Below are positions 56,935-64,000 of a stretch of 64,000 bases of DNA, one piece after another. Position 1 is the first letter of the stretch; the number at the start of each line of letters is the position of its first letter. The stretch comes from Prochlorococcus sp. AG-355-O17 (lineage in GTDB: Bacteria > Cyanobacteriota > Cyanobacteriia > PCC-6307 > Cyanobiaceae): the NCBI GenBank assembly GCA_003280655.1, contig QCEK01000005.1, forward strand, positions 60,098-124,097, read 5' to 3'. Below the pieces are notes generated by a model. The model was given only the letters and a program-made list of their open reading frames with translations, searched no databases and had not been told where the DNA came from. A program made the translations under genes and the position numbers.

Positions 56935-57918
56935 TTAATTGTTATTACAGCTTGGTAACTTTGATAACCTTAAAATATCATTCAGTGACTTGGCATAACT
57001 TTTAAGTTTGAAAGTCTCAGGATTAGTGATGGGGACATGATTAAAGTCATATTTTTTGATACTGAAGCTATCCCAAGGAGTAGTTTGGATAGGGAGAATT
57101 CTTAATAATATTTTTAGAATTTTTTTTGTAAGTGGTATCGCAAAAAATCTCTTCATATTATGTCTTTTTAAAAGTGTAATTATGGCATCATCAATTGAAA
57201 TGAATTTCTGACCTAGCACAAATTTTCTAAAGCCTTTGTATTTCTCTTCTTTATGATTTTGAATTAGAAAACCGCAAATCTGGGCGATATCATTTGCGTG
57301 TATAAAGTGAAATTTAGAATCGAGTTTTAAAAATCTTGCTATCCAAAGCCATTTCCCTATTTCTTTCAATCCACTAGTTAAATAACTCACAGGATATTTA
57401 CTTTTTTTTCCAAGATTCCCTCCAAAAACCAAGGTAGGGAAAACAGCGAATGTTTTTTCTGCAAATGAGCTTTCTCTAAGTCTCTGGAAACATTCATATT
57501 TTGTTTGAATATACTCTGTTCCATAAATCAATGATTCCCTCATTAATTCTGTTTGGGTATCAAGAATACTAGCTGTTGAAAAATAAATAATCTTTTCTAA
57601 CTTCTCAATATCAAGCATTTCAAGTAATTCTTCAAATGCTTTAATATTTACTTCATAAGCTCTTCTTGGATCTCCCCAAGCTGTAGCAGTATGTATTAGG
57701 TAATTAATTTGACTAATTTCCTTTGTATACCTGTTTGATTCCCTTATATCACAAACCATTAACTTGACTTTTTTATTTTTTTGGACAGAAATTGGCAACT
57801 TACTTTTGTCTCTTACCATGAGATAAAGCCTGAATTTTGTGTTTTTTAAAAACCAATCAACTAAATATTGGCCAACACATCCATTAGCACCTGTGATTAA
57901 TAAGTTTTTATATGCCAA
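56935..57918 (-). CDS. NAD-dependent epimerase/dehydratase family protein
   Basis: Extended-SDR protein of 327 residues. The N-terminal cofactor site is LLITGANGCVGQYLVDW, followed by VCDIRES and IHTATAWGD; the YxxxK-like site is YIQTKYECF near residue 138. It probably acts on a sugar nucleotide or other small NAD(P)-linked substrate, which cannot be inferred. It lies 8 nt after hemE on the minus strand and probably shares its transcript. Confidence 0.85.
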   Translation of the reverse strand: MAYKNLLITGANGCVGQYLVDWFLKNTKFRLYLMVRDKSKLPISVQKNKKVKLMVCDIRESNRYTKEISQINYLIHTATAWGDPRRAYEVNIKAFEELLEMLDIEKLEKIIYFSTASILDTQTELMRESLIYGTEYIQTKYECFQRLRESSFAEKTFAVFPTLVFGGNLGKKSKYPVSYLTSGLKEIGKWLWIARFLKLDSKFHFIHANDIAQICGFLIQNHKEEKYKGFRKFVLGQKFISIDDAIITLLKRHNMKRFFAIPLTKKILKILLRILPIQTTPWDSFSIKKYDFNHVPITNPETFKLKSYAKSLNDILRLSKLPSCNNN

Positions 57919-57926
57919 GACTTTGA

Positions 57927-58967
57927 CTAGTAAGTGAGTTTTTTCCCATGTTCAAAAAATGTTTGAGCATTTTCTTCTGGAGTCCCTGGTAAAATCCCAT
58001 GACCCAAATTAAGAATATATTTCCTGTCCTTAATTTTATTGAAAGTATTATCTATCCTTTCTGTTATTGATTCTTTGTTTCCGAATAAAATGCCAGGGTC
58101 AACATTACCTTGAATTCCTATGCCACTGGGGATTCTTTTACAAGCATGTTCAATATCTACTGTCCAATCTAATGAGATTATATCTACTCCAGTTTTTGCC
58201 ATTCTTTCTATGACACCAGCACTTCCTGAAATATAAAGAATTATTGGTGTTTCAGGGTATTCTGCTTTTACAATTTCAACAACTTTTTTTTGATACGGCC
58301 CAGCAAAGATATCGTAATCTTGTGGGCTCAGTTGGCCTGCCCATGAATCAAAAATTTGTACTACTTGCGCTCCAGATTTTATTTGATATTTAAGATATTC
58401 ACCAATAGATTTTGCAAAATGATCAAGAAGTTTATGAAGTAAATCTGGTTCATTAAAAGCCATTGATTTTATTAAAGAATAATTTTTACTGCTTTTACCT
58501 TCAACTACATATGCAGCAAGAGTCCAAGGTGCGCCAACAAAACCTAAAACTGTTGCCTCATTATTTACATCTTTTTTTAGTGAAGAAAGGACTTGCCCAA
58601 CAAAGCTTAAGCTCTCACTTGGATTTAATTCTTTTAAATTTTCTACCTGATTAAGAGTTCTTATTGGGTTCTCAATAATTGGACCTTTGCTTTCTATTAT
58701 TTCAAAATTTATGCCCATCCCTGGAAGAGGAGTGAGGATATCTGAAAAAAGGATCACCCCATCCGGTTTGAAAGCATGAAAAGGCTGCATTGAAATCTCA
58801 TATGATAATTCTGGATTTTCAGACCTCTCTCTAAAGCTGGGGTAACGCTCCCTTAAATCTCTATAGATTTTCATATATCTTCCTGCTTGCCTCATCATCC
58901 ATACTGGAGGCCTATTTACTTTTTTACCTAATGCGGCAGAAAGTAGTAGTGGTAAATCTTGACCCAT
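57927..58967 (-). CDS. hemE: Uroporphyrinogen decarboxylase
   Basis: Decarboxylates uroporphyrinogen III to coproporphyrinogen III on the way to haem and chlorophyll. The 346-residue TIM barrel has the N-terminal [19 protein letters not shown] with substrate-binding Arg residues, the catalytic Asp in [12 protein letters not shown], and [20 protein letters not shown] [17 protein letters not shown] at the C-terminus. Operon with the epimerase downstream; the 117 nt between glgB and hemE hold no clear signal. Confidence 0.97.
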   Translation of the reverse strand: MGQDLPLLLSAALGKKVNRPPVWMMRQAGRYMKIYRDLRERYPSFRERSENPELSYEISMQPFHAFKPDGVILFSDILTPLPGMGINFEIIESKGPIIENPIRTLNQVENLKELNPSESLSFVGQVLSSLKKDVNNEATVLGFVGAPWTLAAYVVEGKSSKNYSLIKSMAFNEPDLLHKLLDHFAKSIGEYLKYQIKSGAQVVQIFDSWAGQLSPQDYDIFAGPYQKKVVEIVKAEYPETPIILYISGSAGVIERMAKTGVDIISLDWTVDIEHACKRIPSGIGIQGNVDPGILFGNKESITERIDNTFNKIKDRKYILNLGHGILPGTPEENAQTFFEHGKKLTY

Positions 58968-59084
58968 TTTTTAATTCGATATTTTTAAAAAAAATTTAAA
59001 TCCAACTTAAAAATCTTACAATGTAAAGCAGAGCAAAAGCGTTATATGAACATTTATATGAAGCACTAAGTTAAATGAGCCTTC

Positions 59085-61349
59085 TTATTTTTTTGATTGA
59101 TGTTTGAAGATACTCACACTTAATGGGGGCAAAGCAAGTTCTAGAGCATTTTGATAATCATGAATATTGTAATTTATAGTTTCTTTCCCCCCCATATTTC
59201 CTTTGTTACTGCCCCCGTATCTAGAACCATCTGAATTAAATATTTCTTTATAGAAACCTTCCACAGGAACACCTACTTTGTAGGACCCATGTGTATTAGG
59301 TGTAAAGTTAGCAACAACAACAAGCCACTCATTGGTATCGTTTTCTCTTCTCATAAAACTTATAACCGAATTAGATTTGTCATTACAATCAATCCATTGG
59401 AATCCATAAGGATCAAAGTCATTTTTCCATAATGCAGGTTCATTTTTATAAAGAACGTTTAGGTCATCAATCAAGTTTCTTATACCTTTATGAGGCTCAA
59501 ATTCTAGTAACTCCCATTGCAGATCATCCCAAACATTCCATTCTTGTCGTTGCCCAAATTCCATTCCCATAAATATCGTTTTTTTGCCAGGGTGGGTCCA
59601 CATATAAGTTAGTAATGCTCGAGTATTTGCATATTTCTTCCAGTCATCGCCAGGCATTTTATGCAAAAGATGACTTTTTCCATGGACAACCTCATCATGA
59701 CTAAGTGCAAGCATAAAGTTCTCTGTATAGTTATATGTAATTGAGAAAGTTACACTATTTTGATGGAATTGCCTAAACCAAGGATCTATTTCAAAATAAT
59801 CAAGCATATCGTGCATCCATCCCATATTCCATTTCAAGTTAAACCCCAAACCTCCCATGTCAGTTGGTTTAGTCACCATTGGCCAAGTTGTTGATTCTTC
59901 AGCGATGGAAAGTGCACCTGGGAAGTGTTGGAAAAGTACATGATTAGCCTGTTGAAGAAATTTAACGGCTTCTATATTTTCATTCCCACCATTTTCGTTG
60001 GGTATCCATTCTCCATCTGGACGTAGATAATCTCTGTAAAGCATTGAAGCTACAGCATCTACTCTTATTCCATCAATATGAAACTCTTCAAACCAATAAA
60101 CGAGGTTGGCTACTAAGAAATTTCTTACTTCATTTCTGCTGTAATTAAATATTAGGGTTCCCCATTCTTTGTGTTCACCTATTCGTGAATCTCCATGTTC
60201 ATAAAGATGGCAACCATCAAAAAATGCTAAACCATGCTTATCTTTTGGAAAATGACCAGGTACCCAATCAAGAATTACGCCTATCCCCTCTTCATGACAT
60301 TTATTTACAAACTCTCTAAATTCATTTGGGGTGCCAAATCTACTTGTTGGTGCATACCAGCCTGTAACTTGGTATCCCCATGAACCATCGAAAGGATGTT
60401 CAGATATTGGCATTAGTTCTATATGAGTGAATCCTCTCTCTTTTACATAAGGGATGAGTTTCTTAGTTAATTCTGGATAAGTTAATAATCTTGTTCCAGG
60501 TTTTAAATCGGCTGCAGGCACGGGGTCTCTTGGTTCGCCATTGTCATCTAGATATTTATTATCTTTTGATTCATGGAGCCAACTTCCTAAATGCATTTCA
60601 TAAACTGAAATTGGCTTGTTAATTTGACTAGAAGAATCTCTATTTGAAATCCAAGAACTATCATTCCAATTAAAGTTTTTCAATTTTGAAACTATTGAAC
60701 CATTTTGAGGTCTGATTTCATGAAGGAAACCATATGGATCAGCTTTCTCATAAATATGACCTTTTTGTGTCCTTATTTCGTATTTATATGTGTCGCCCTC
60801 TTGCATTGTTGGCATGAATAGTTCCCAAATTCCCCCTAATCTTTTTTGCATTGGATGATGTCTTCCATCCCAAGAATTTATATCTCCAATTATCGAGATT
60901 GATTTTGCATTTGGAGCCCAAATGCAAAACATGACTCCTTTTTGATTCTTTTCTTCAATGAGATGTGCTCCCATTTTTTCCCAAATATGATGATGATTAC
61001 CTTCTGCAAAAAGATGTCTATCAACTTCTCCCATCCACTCTTCTCTATATGACCAAGGATCATGTTGTGTATGTGTGATCCCTCCTCGTGAAATATTTAT
61101 TTCGTAATTATAATTTGGATTTTCAGGCAGGATAGCTTCAAAAAGCCATTTATGGTTAATGTTTTTCGCCTTATAGGTATTGTTTTTAAAATTTATTTTA
61201 ACTTCGTCGGCTTCGGGCATCCATACCCTTGTTACCCATTGTTCTTCATAAAAATGGGGGCCTAATATTTTTAATGGATTATCATTGCAACAATTTTCTA
61301 GGTTGATGGCTTCTGATTTAATCCAGTCTGCTTGAATTGTCTCGATCAT
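59085..61349 (-). CDS. glgB: 1,4-alpha-glucan branching enzyme
   Basis: Introduces alpha-1,6 branches into glycogen. The 754 residues contain the N1 and CBM48 domains (about 1-220), and a GH13 barrel with YEMHLGSW, the nucleophile Asp in [19 protein letters not shown], the acid/base Glu in [10 protein letters not shown], and the stabilising Asp in [10 protein letters not shown], then a C-terminal beta domain. Glycogen is the night-time carbon store that transaldolase and the pentose pathway later use. It precedes hemE on the minus strand. Confidence 0.98.
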   Translation of the reverse strand: MIETIQADWIKSEAINLENCCNDNPLKILGPHFYEEQWVTRVWMPEADEVKINFKNNTYKAKNINHKWLFEAILPENPNYNYEINISRGGITHTQHDPWSYREEWMGEVDRHLFAEGNHHHIWEKMGAHLIEEKNQKGVMFCIWAPNAKSISIIGDINSWDGRHHPMQKRLGGIWELFMPTMQEGDTYKYEIRTQKGHIYEKADPYGFLHEIRPQNGSIVSKLKNFNWNDSSWISNRDSSSQINKPISVYEMHLGSWLHESKDNKYLDDNGEPRDPVPAADLKPGTRLLTYPELTKKLIPYVKERGFTHIELMPISEHPFDGSWGYQVTGWYAPTSRFGTPNEFREFVNKCHEEGIGVILDWVPGHFPKDKHGLAFFDGCHLYEHGDSRIGEHKEWGTLIFNYSRNEVRNFLVANLVYWFEEFHIDGIRVDAVASMLYRDYLRPDGEWIPNENGGNENIEAVKFLQQANHVLFQHFPGALSIAEESTTWPMVTKPTDMGGLGFNLKWNMGWMHDMLDYFEIDPWFRQFHQNSVTFSITYNYTENFMLALSHDEVVHGKSHLLHKMPGDDWKKYANTRALLTYMWTHPGKKTIFMGMEFGQRQEWNVWDDLQWELLEFEPHKGIRNLIDDLNVLYKNEPALWKNDFDPYGFQWIDCNDKSNSVISFMRRENDTNEWLVVVANFTPNTHGSYKVGVPVEGFYKEIFNSDGSRYGGSNKGNMGGKETINYNIHDYQNALELALPPLSVSIFKHQSKK

Positions 61350-61401
61350 GACTGGTAGATGTTAAGGATTAATAATATCAAATGATTAACCAAAAAAATA
61401 A

Positions 61402-62982
61402 TTATTTATAAAAAAAAGGGTTCATTTTCATAAATGATTTATTAAGGCTAAAACTTAGAGTAATAACTCTATGGTTTGCTGAAGGCGCTCCAACATTTCC
61501 CTCCCCAAATCCAGGATTAACTCCAATAGCGGGATAAGCTGATCCAGATATAGATAAGCGAAGCTTGCTACCTTTAATCAAACAAATATTTGTTGGCTGC
61601 ATTGTTATTTGATAAATGCATTCTTCACTTATTTTGGAGTTTTTAACCCTTAAGAATCCAGTTGAAAATTGATTCACTTTTTCATTCCCTTCTTCAACTA
61701 GAGATAAAGCAAGGCAGATATCGAAATTGGGCTGATCACTTTTTACTTGAATTTCTAATATGGGAACTCCTTTGAAATATTGATCTTCTTCGAAATAATT
61801 GGTTTGAAAAACACCTACATCCAGGCGTTTATCAATAATATTTCTATTAAACTTTCCTGGATTTAGACCTAAATGACCACCGTCAGATGGAGTAGGTCTC
61901 CATGGGTCATTAACAATTGTGAACCATCCCGATCCTTTTGAATTTATTGTCAGACTTCCATCTACAACATCTACATTTGCTATGCCATCGCTTTTGAGCC
62001 CAAAAATAAATTCAGGGTGAAATTTATTATCTAATTCTTCCCATCTTTTTAATGAAATATTCCATATTTTTTTCTCGCTTTTTGAATTCTTATAATTAAA
62101 TTTTTCATCTGATTTTAAATGTTTATCAAAAAATTTTAATAAAGAATCTTGTGATCCCTCCCACCAATTTAGGTGTGTAGCATTCCCAATAAGTATCTCT
62201 GGATTGCCACCAGCTTCTTTAGATTTTTTATAAAGATCAAAGGCACCTTTTAAATGTGGATCCCAAAGCCCTCCAATAATTAACATAGGTTGTTTAATCC
62301 ATGTTGAAATTGTCTTAAATTCTTTAAAGGGGTAAGAATTATTTAAATTTTTTAGCCATTCCAAAACAAAGCTATTAGGATCATATTTTTTTAAAATATC
62401 AATACCTTCCCTTAAATAACTTTTATTTTCCAAAGCTAATCTTATCTTTCCCCACTCAAATAAATTATTTTCTCTTTTCATTTTTAGTGCTGCGATTTGA
62501 AGTCCCCATGCAATATTGTTATGCCACCAGTATGCTCCTCCATCTGAGGACCAATGATCCTTGATATTCATTCCAGTCATTGCTGGAGATAAACAATCGG
62601 GCGGCTTTGAATTTAATTCACCAGTTAGTTGAGTAAATCCTTGATATGAAAAACCATATAAGCCAAGTTTCCCATTACATTCTTTAAGAGACCTTACCCA
62701 TTCATGTGTTTCTGAAGTATCGCTAGCTTCTTGAGAAAACCCATTAAAAACTCCTTCAGAAGAACCCATACCTCTAACATCTTGAATTATCACCATATAC
62801 CCTTTGGATGCCCACCATTGAGGGTGAGAATAGGTAATAGTTGAAGCTATTTCCCTGCCATAAGGTTGTCTCATTAATAATGCAGGCCATGGCCCAGTAC
62901 TATTAGGCAACCATATCCTTGATATAAGTCTTACTCCATCTCTAAGTAATAGAGACTTGTCAAACCATCTTGAACCAGACAT
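61402..62982 (-). CDS. CocE/NonD-type alpha/beta hydrolase (X-Pro dipeptidyl-peptidase S15 family)
   Basis: A 526-residue serine hydrolase. The N-terminal catalytic domain has the nucleophile elbow GLYGFSYQGFTQL (Ser near residue 119), an Asp near LIIGGLWDPHLKG and a His near IGNATHLNWW; the C-terminal jelly-roll domain (about 360-526) is typical of the family. Substrates range from esters to peptides, so I do not specify one. It lies 52 nt upstream-side of glgB, and 7 nt after the small secreted protein gene. Confidence 0.85.
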   Translation of the reverse strand: MSGSRWFDKSLLLRDGVRLISRIWLPNSTGPWPALLMRQPYGREIASTITYSHPQWWASKGYMVIIQDVRGMGSSEGVFNGFSQEASDTSETHEWVRSLKECNGKLGLYGFSYQGFTQLTGELNSKPPDCLSPAMTGMNIKDHWSSDGGAYWWHNNIAWGLQIAALKMKRENNLFEWGKIRLALENKSYLREGIDILKKYDPNSFVLEWLKNLNNSYPFKEFKTISTWIKQPMLIIGGLWDPHLKGAFDLYKKSKEAGGNPEILIGNATHLNWWEGSQDSLLKFFDKHLKSDEKFNYKNSKSEKKIWNISLKRWEELDNKFHPEFIFGLKSDGIANVDVVDGSLTINSKGSGWFTIVNDPWRPTPSDGGHLGLNPGKFNRNIIDKRLDVGVFQTNYFEEDQYFKGVPILEIQVKSDQPNFDICLALSLVEEGNEKVNQFSTGFLRVKNSKISEECIYQITMQPTNICLIKGSKLRLSISGSAYPAIGVNPGFGEGNVGAPSANHRVITLSFSLNKSFMKMNPFFYK

Positions 62983-62989
62983 CTAGGCT

Positions 62990-63262
62990 TTAGATAATGT
63001 CTGGACAGTGCAGTCCAATGACATAAATAGAAAAGATCTCAGCGTTAACTGCAGTTAACTTTTTTTTGTTTGAAACATACTTTATAGCTTGATCTGAACT
63101 AGCTGATATACCTTTTGAATTAAACTCTCTAAATTTATTACATAAATTCTTTGCTTCGTTGGGATTCTTTTTTACACTTTCCAATAAGTTAGATTGACTA
63201 AAAGCAGGGTATAAAGAATTGGAAAACAAAAATAACAAAAATAATAAAGGTTTCATTATCAC
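62990..63262 (-). CDS. Small secreted protein, function unknown
   Basis: A 90-residue protein with a signal peptide (KPLLFLLFLFSNSLYPAFSQ, cleavage probably after AFS) and a small mature domain with two cysteines (in LCNKFREF and GLHCPDII), which may form a disulphide. I do not recognise a family. Its stop lies 7 nt from the hydrolase start, so the two share an mRNA; the gene upstream is 46 nt away. Probably a periplasmic protein. Confidence 0.65.
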   Translation of the reverse strand: MIMKPLLFLLFLFSNSLYPAFSQSNLLESVKKNPNEAKNLCNKFREFNSKGISASSDQAIKYVSNKKKLTAVNAEIFSIYVIGLHCPDII

Positions 63263-63308
63263 TTACTTTTTCTAAATTCTACATTAAAAAAATTTTTTAA
63301 CCAAGATT

Positions 63309-63716
63309 TCAAATAGATTTTACGATTTGACTCGCTTTTTTAATCCATCCTTTTAAGAGACTAAAAGTTGTATCTGTCTCATTTCTTACTCTAAGAGTTC
63401 TTTCTAACCTACCAATTTTGCGTTCTAATTCGTAAGGAGTAGATTGTGATAATGATTTAATAGAAGATATACCGCAATGTAAAAGTAGATATGCTTGCGG
63501 TGGAGAAATTCCAATTTCTTTTTTAAAAATAGCTATAGCTCTAATTTTCTTTAGATTATTCAATGTACAAAGCGAAGATTTTCTTTGAATCTCATTTATA
63601 TCTAGGTCCGAAAGATTACTTAATTTTTTAAAGTCAGTTAGATTATTTTGAATAAAAAAAGATTTTTCATGTCTAAAATTAATCGGCAAAAAATCTAAAA
63701 AGGTTTTACTTACCAT
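63309..63716 (-). CDS. DUF4332/helix-hairpin-helix-like protein
   Basis: A 135-residue mostly helical protein. Two segments (residues about 20-60, NLTDFKKLSNLSDLDINEI, and about 80-115, CGISSIKSLSQSTPYELERKI) resemble the tandem helix-hairpin-helix units of DUF4332, which may bind nucleic acid or protein. Family identification is tentative. It is followed by the small secreted protein gene. It starts 11 nt after the stop of the partial gene at the window edge. Confidence 0.55.
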   Translation of the reverse strand: MVSKTFLDFLPINFRHEKSFFIQNNLTDFKKLSNLSDLDINEIQRKSSLCTLNNLKKIRAIAIFKKEIGISPPQAYLLLHCGISSIKSLSQSTPYELERKIGRLERTLRVRNETDTTFSLLKGWIKKASQIVKSI

Positions 63717-63727
63717 TGTTTAATATG

Positions 63728-64000
63728 CTAATTCATTTTGACATTTTTCTGAACTTCTCCTATAACCACTGGTTTACTTATATCCTCTGAAACTTTTTCA
63801 AGTTTTCTTATCTTTATTTTTACATTCGCACCAGATCTGCTACCTTTTCTTAAGTTTTCTGATAATTGTTCCAGAGTTGGTTCAATTGATTCTTCTGGGA
63901 AGTCATCATCTGCTTTAGCAATAATCAAATCAAACCCATTATCATAAACAATTGGAACATATTTTGAACCTTCTACTAAAACCTTTTCGGTGTAACTTTG
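63728..64000 (-). CDS. Conserved hypothetical protein, C-terminal part
   Basis: The frame is open to the window edge, so the gene continues beyond 64000; 90 residues are visible. Its sequence has a beta-rich start (KVLVEGSKYVPIVYDNGFDL), then a charged acidic stretch (ADDDFPEESIEPTLEQL) and a basic tail (GSRSGANVKIKIRKLEK). No family is recognisable. An internal TTG at 63928 is not a real start, because the frame reads on upstream. Same strand as the DUF4332-like gene. Confidence 0.6.
   Translation of the reverse strand, partial: QSYTEKVLVEGSKYVPIVYDNGFDLIIAKADDDFPEESIEPTLEQLSENLRKGSRSGANVKIKIRKLEKVSEDISKPVVIGEVQKNVKMN

Overview
The window looks like a chromosomal segment of a high-light-adapted Prochlorococcus (Cyanobacteria). 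It is AT-rich throughout, genes are packed with short gaps, and the gene set is that of a minimal marine alpha-cyanobacterium: an alpha-carboxysome operon with form IA RuBisCO, psaM, petE, ndhL, both protochlorophyllide reductases, a ferrochelatase carrying a chlorophyll-binding tail, and the acyl-ACP reductase/aldehyde deformylating oxygenase pair. The aldehyde oxygenase resembles, but is not identical to, the MED4 protein as I remember it, so an HLII-type strain is my best guess (inference). I see no prophage, insertion sequence or CRISPR array; this is core genome.

Layout. 0-6.3 kb: the end of ftsI, transaldolase, then a minus-strand block (geranylgeranyl-reductase-like FAD protein, frr, pyrH, cobO, a tyrosine recombinase). 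6.4-13.7 kb: hemH, ilvB, a small secreted protein, a minus-strand translation-flavoured cluster (S1-like protein, Tab2-like protein, YfiH laccase-domain protein), then a creatininase-family gene. 13.8-18.9 kb: hydrocarbon/fatty-acid cluster (ADO, AAR, accA, SDR), folE, trpF. 19-26.6 kb: M50 protease, lipoate ligase, psaM, LPOR and the DPOR genes chlL, chlB, chlN. 26.7-35.9 kb: carboxysome region (csoS1D, rdgB, then csoS1-cbbL-cbbS-csoS2-csoS3-csoS4A-csoS4B and a PCD-fold RuBisCO assembly factor). 35.9-53.8 kb: housekeeping genes (ridA, gloB, hisG, an ABC exporter, two arsenosugar-type glycosyltransferases, dnaA, GST, gor, a cation exchanger, pyrC, tRNA-Leu, ndhL, trpA, an AbrB-like regulator, a sigma factor, hisIE, a PTPS homologue). 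53.9-64 kb: a minus-strand run (clpB, petE, an epimerase, hemE, glgB, a CocE-type hydrolase, small unknown genes).

Functional themes. Carbon fixation is encoded as one long operon whose first three junctions each hold an inverted repeat, the last being a convincing terminator or attenuator between cbbS and csoS2. This suggests that shell protein, RuBisCO and scaffold levels are set on one transcript. Tetrapyrrole and photosynthesis supply are scattered nearby (hemE, hemH, por, chlLBN, psaM, petE, ndhL and a Tab2-like PSI translation factor).

Most notable observations: (1) the YfiH-family gene has an open frame to full family length but no ATG, GTG or TTG in its first 69 codons; an AUU codon sits 8 nt after a good Shine-Dalgarno sequence; (2) csoS2 contains an in-frame slippery heptamer followed by a possible hairpin, exactly where a -1 shift would give a C-terminally truncated isoform; (3) an inverted repeat lies at every junction of the csoS1-cbbL-cbbS-csoS2 part of the operon; (4) an exact 14-nt repeat and a GC-rich block lie in the leader of that operon.
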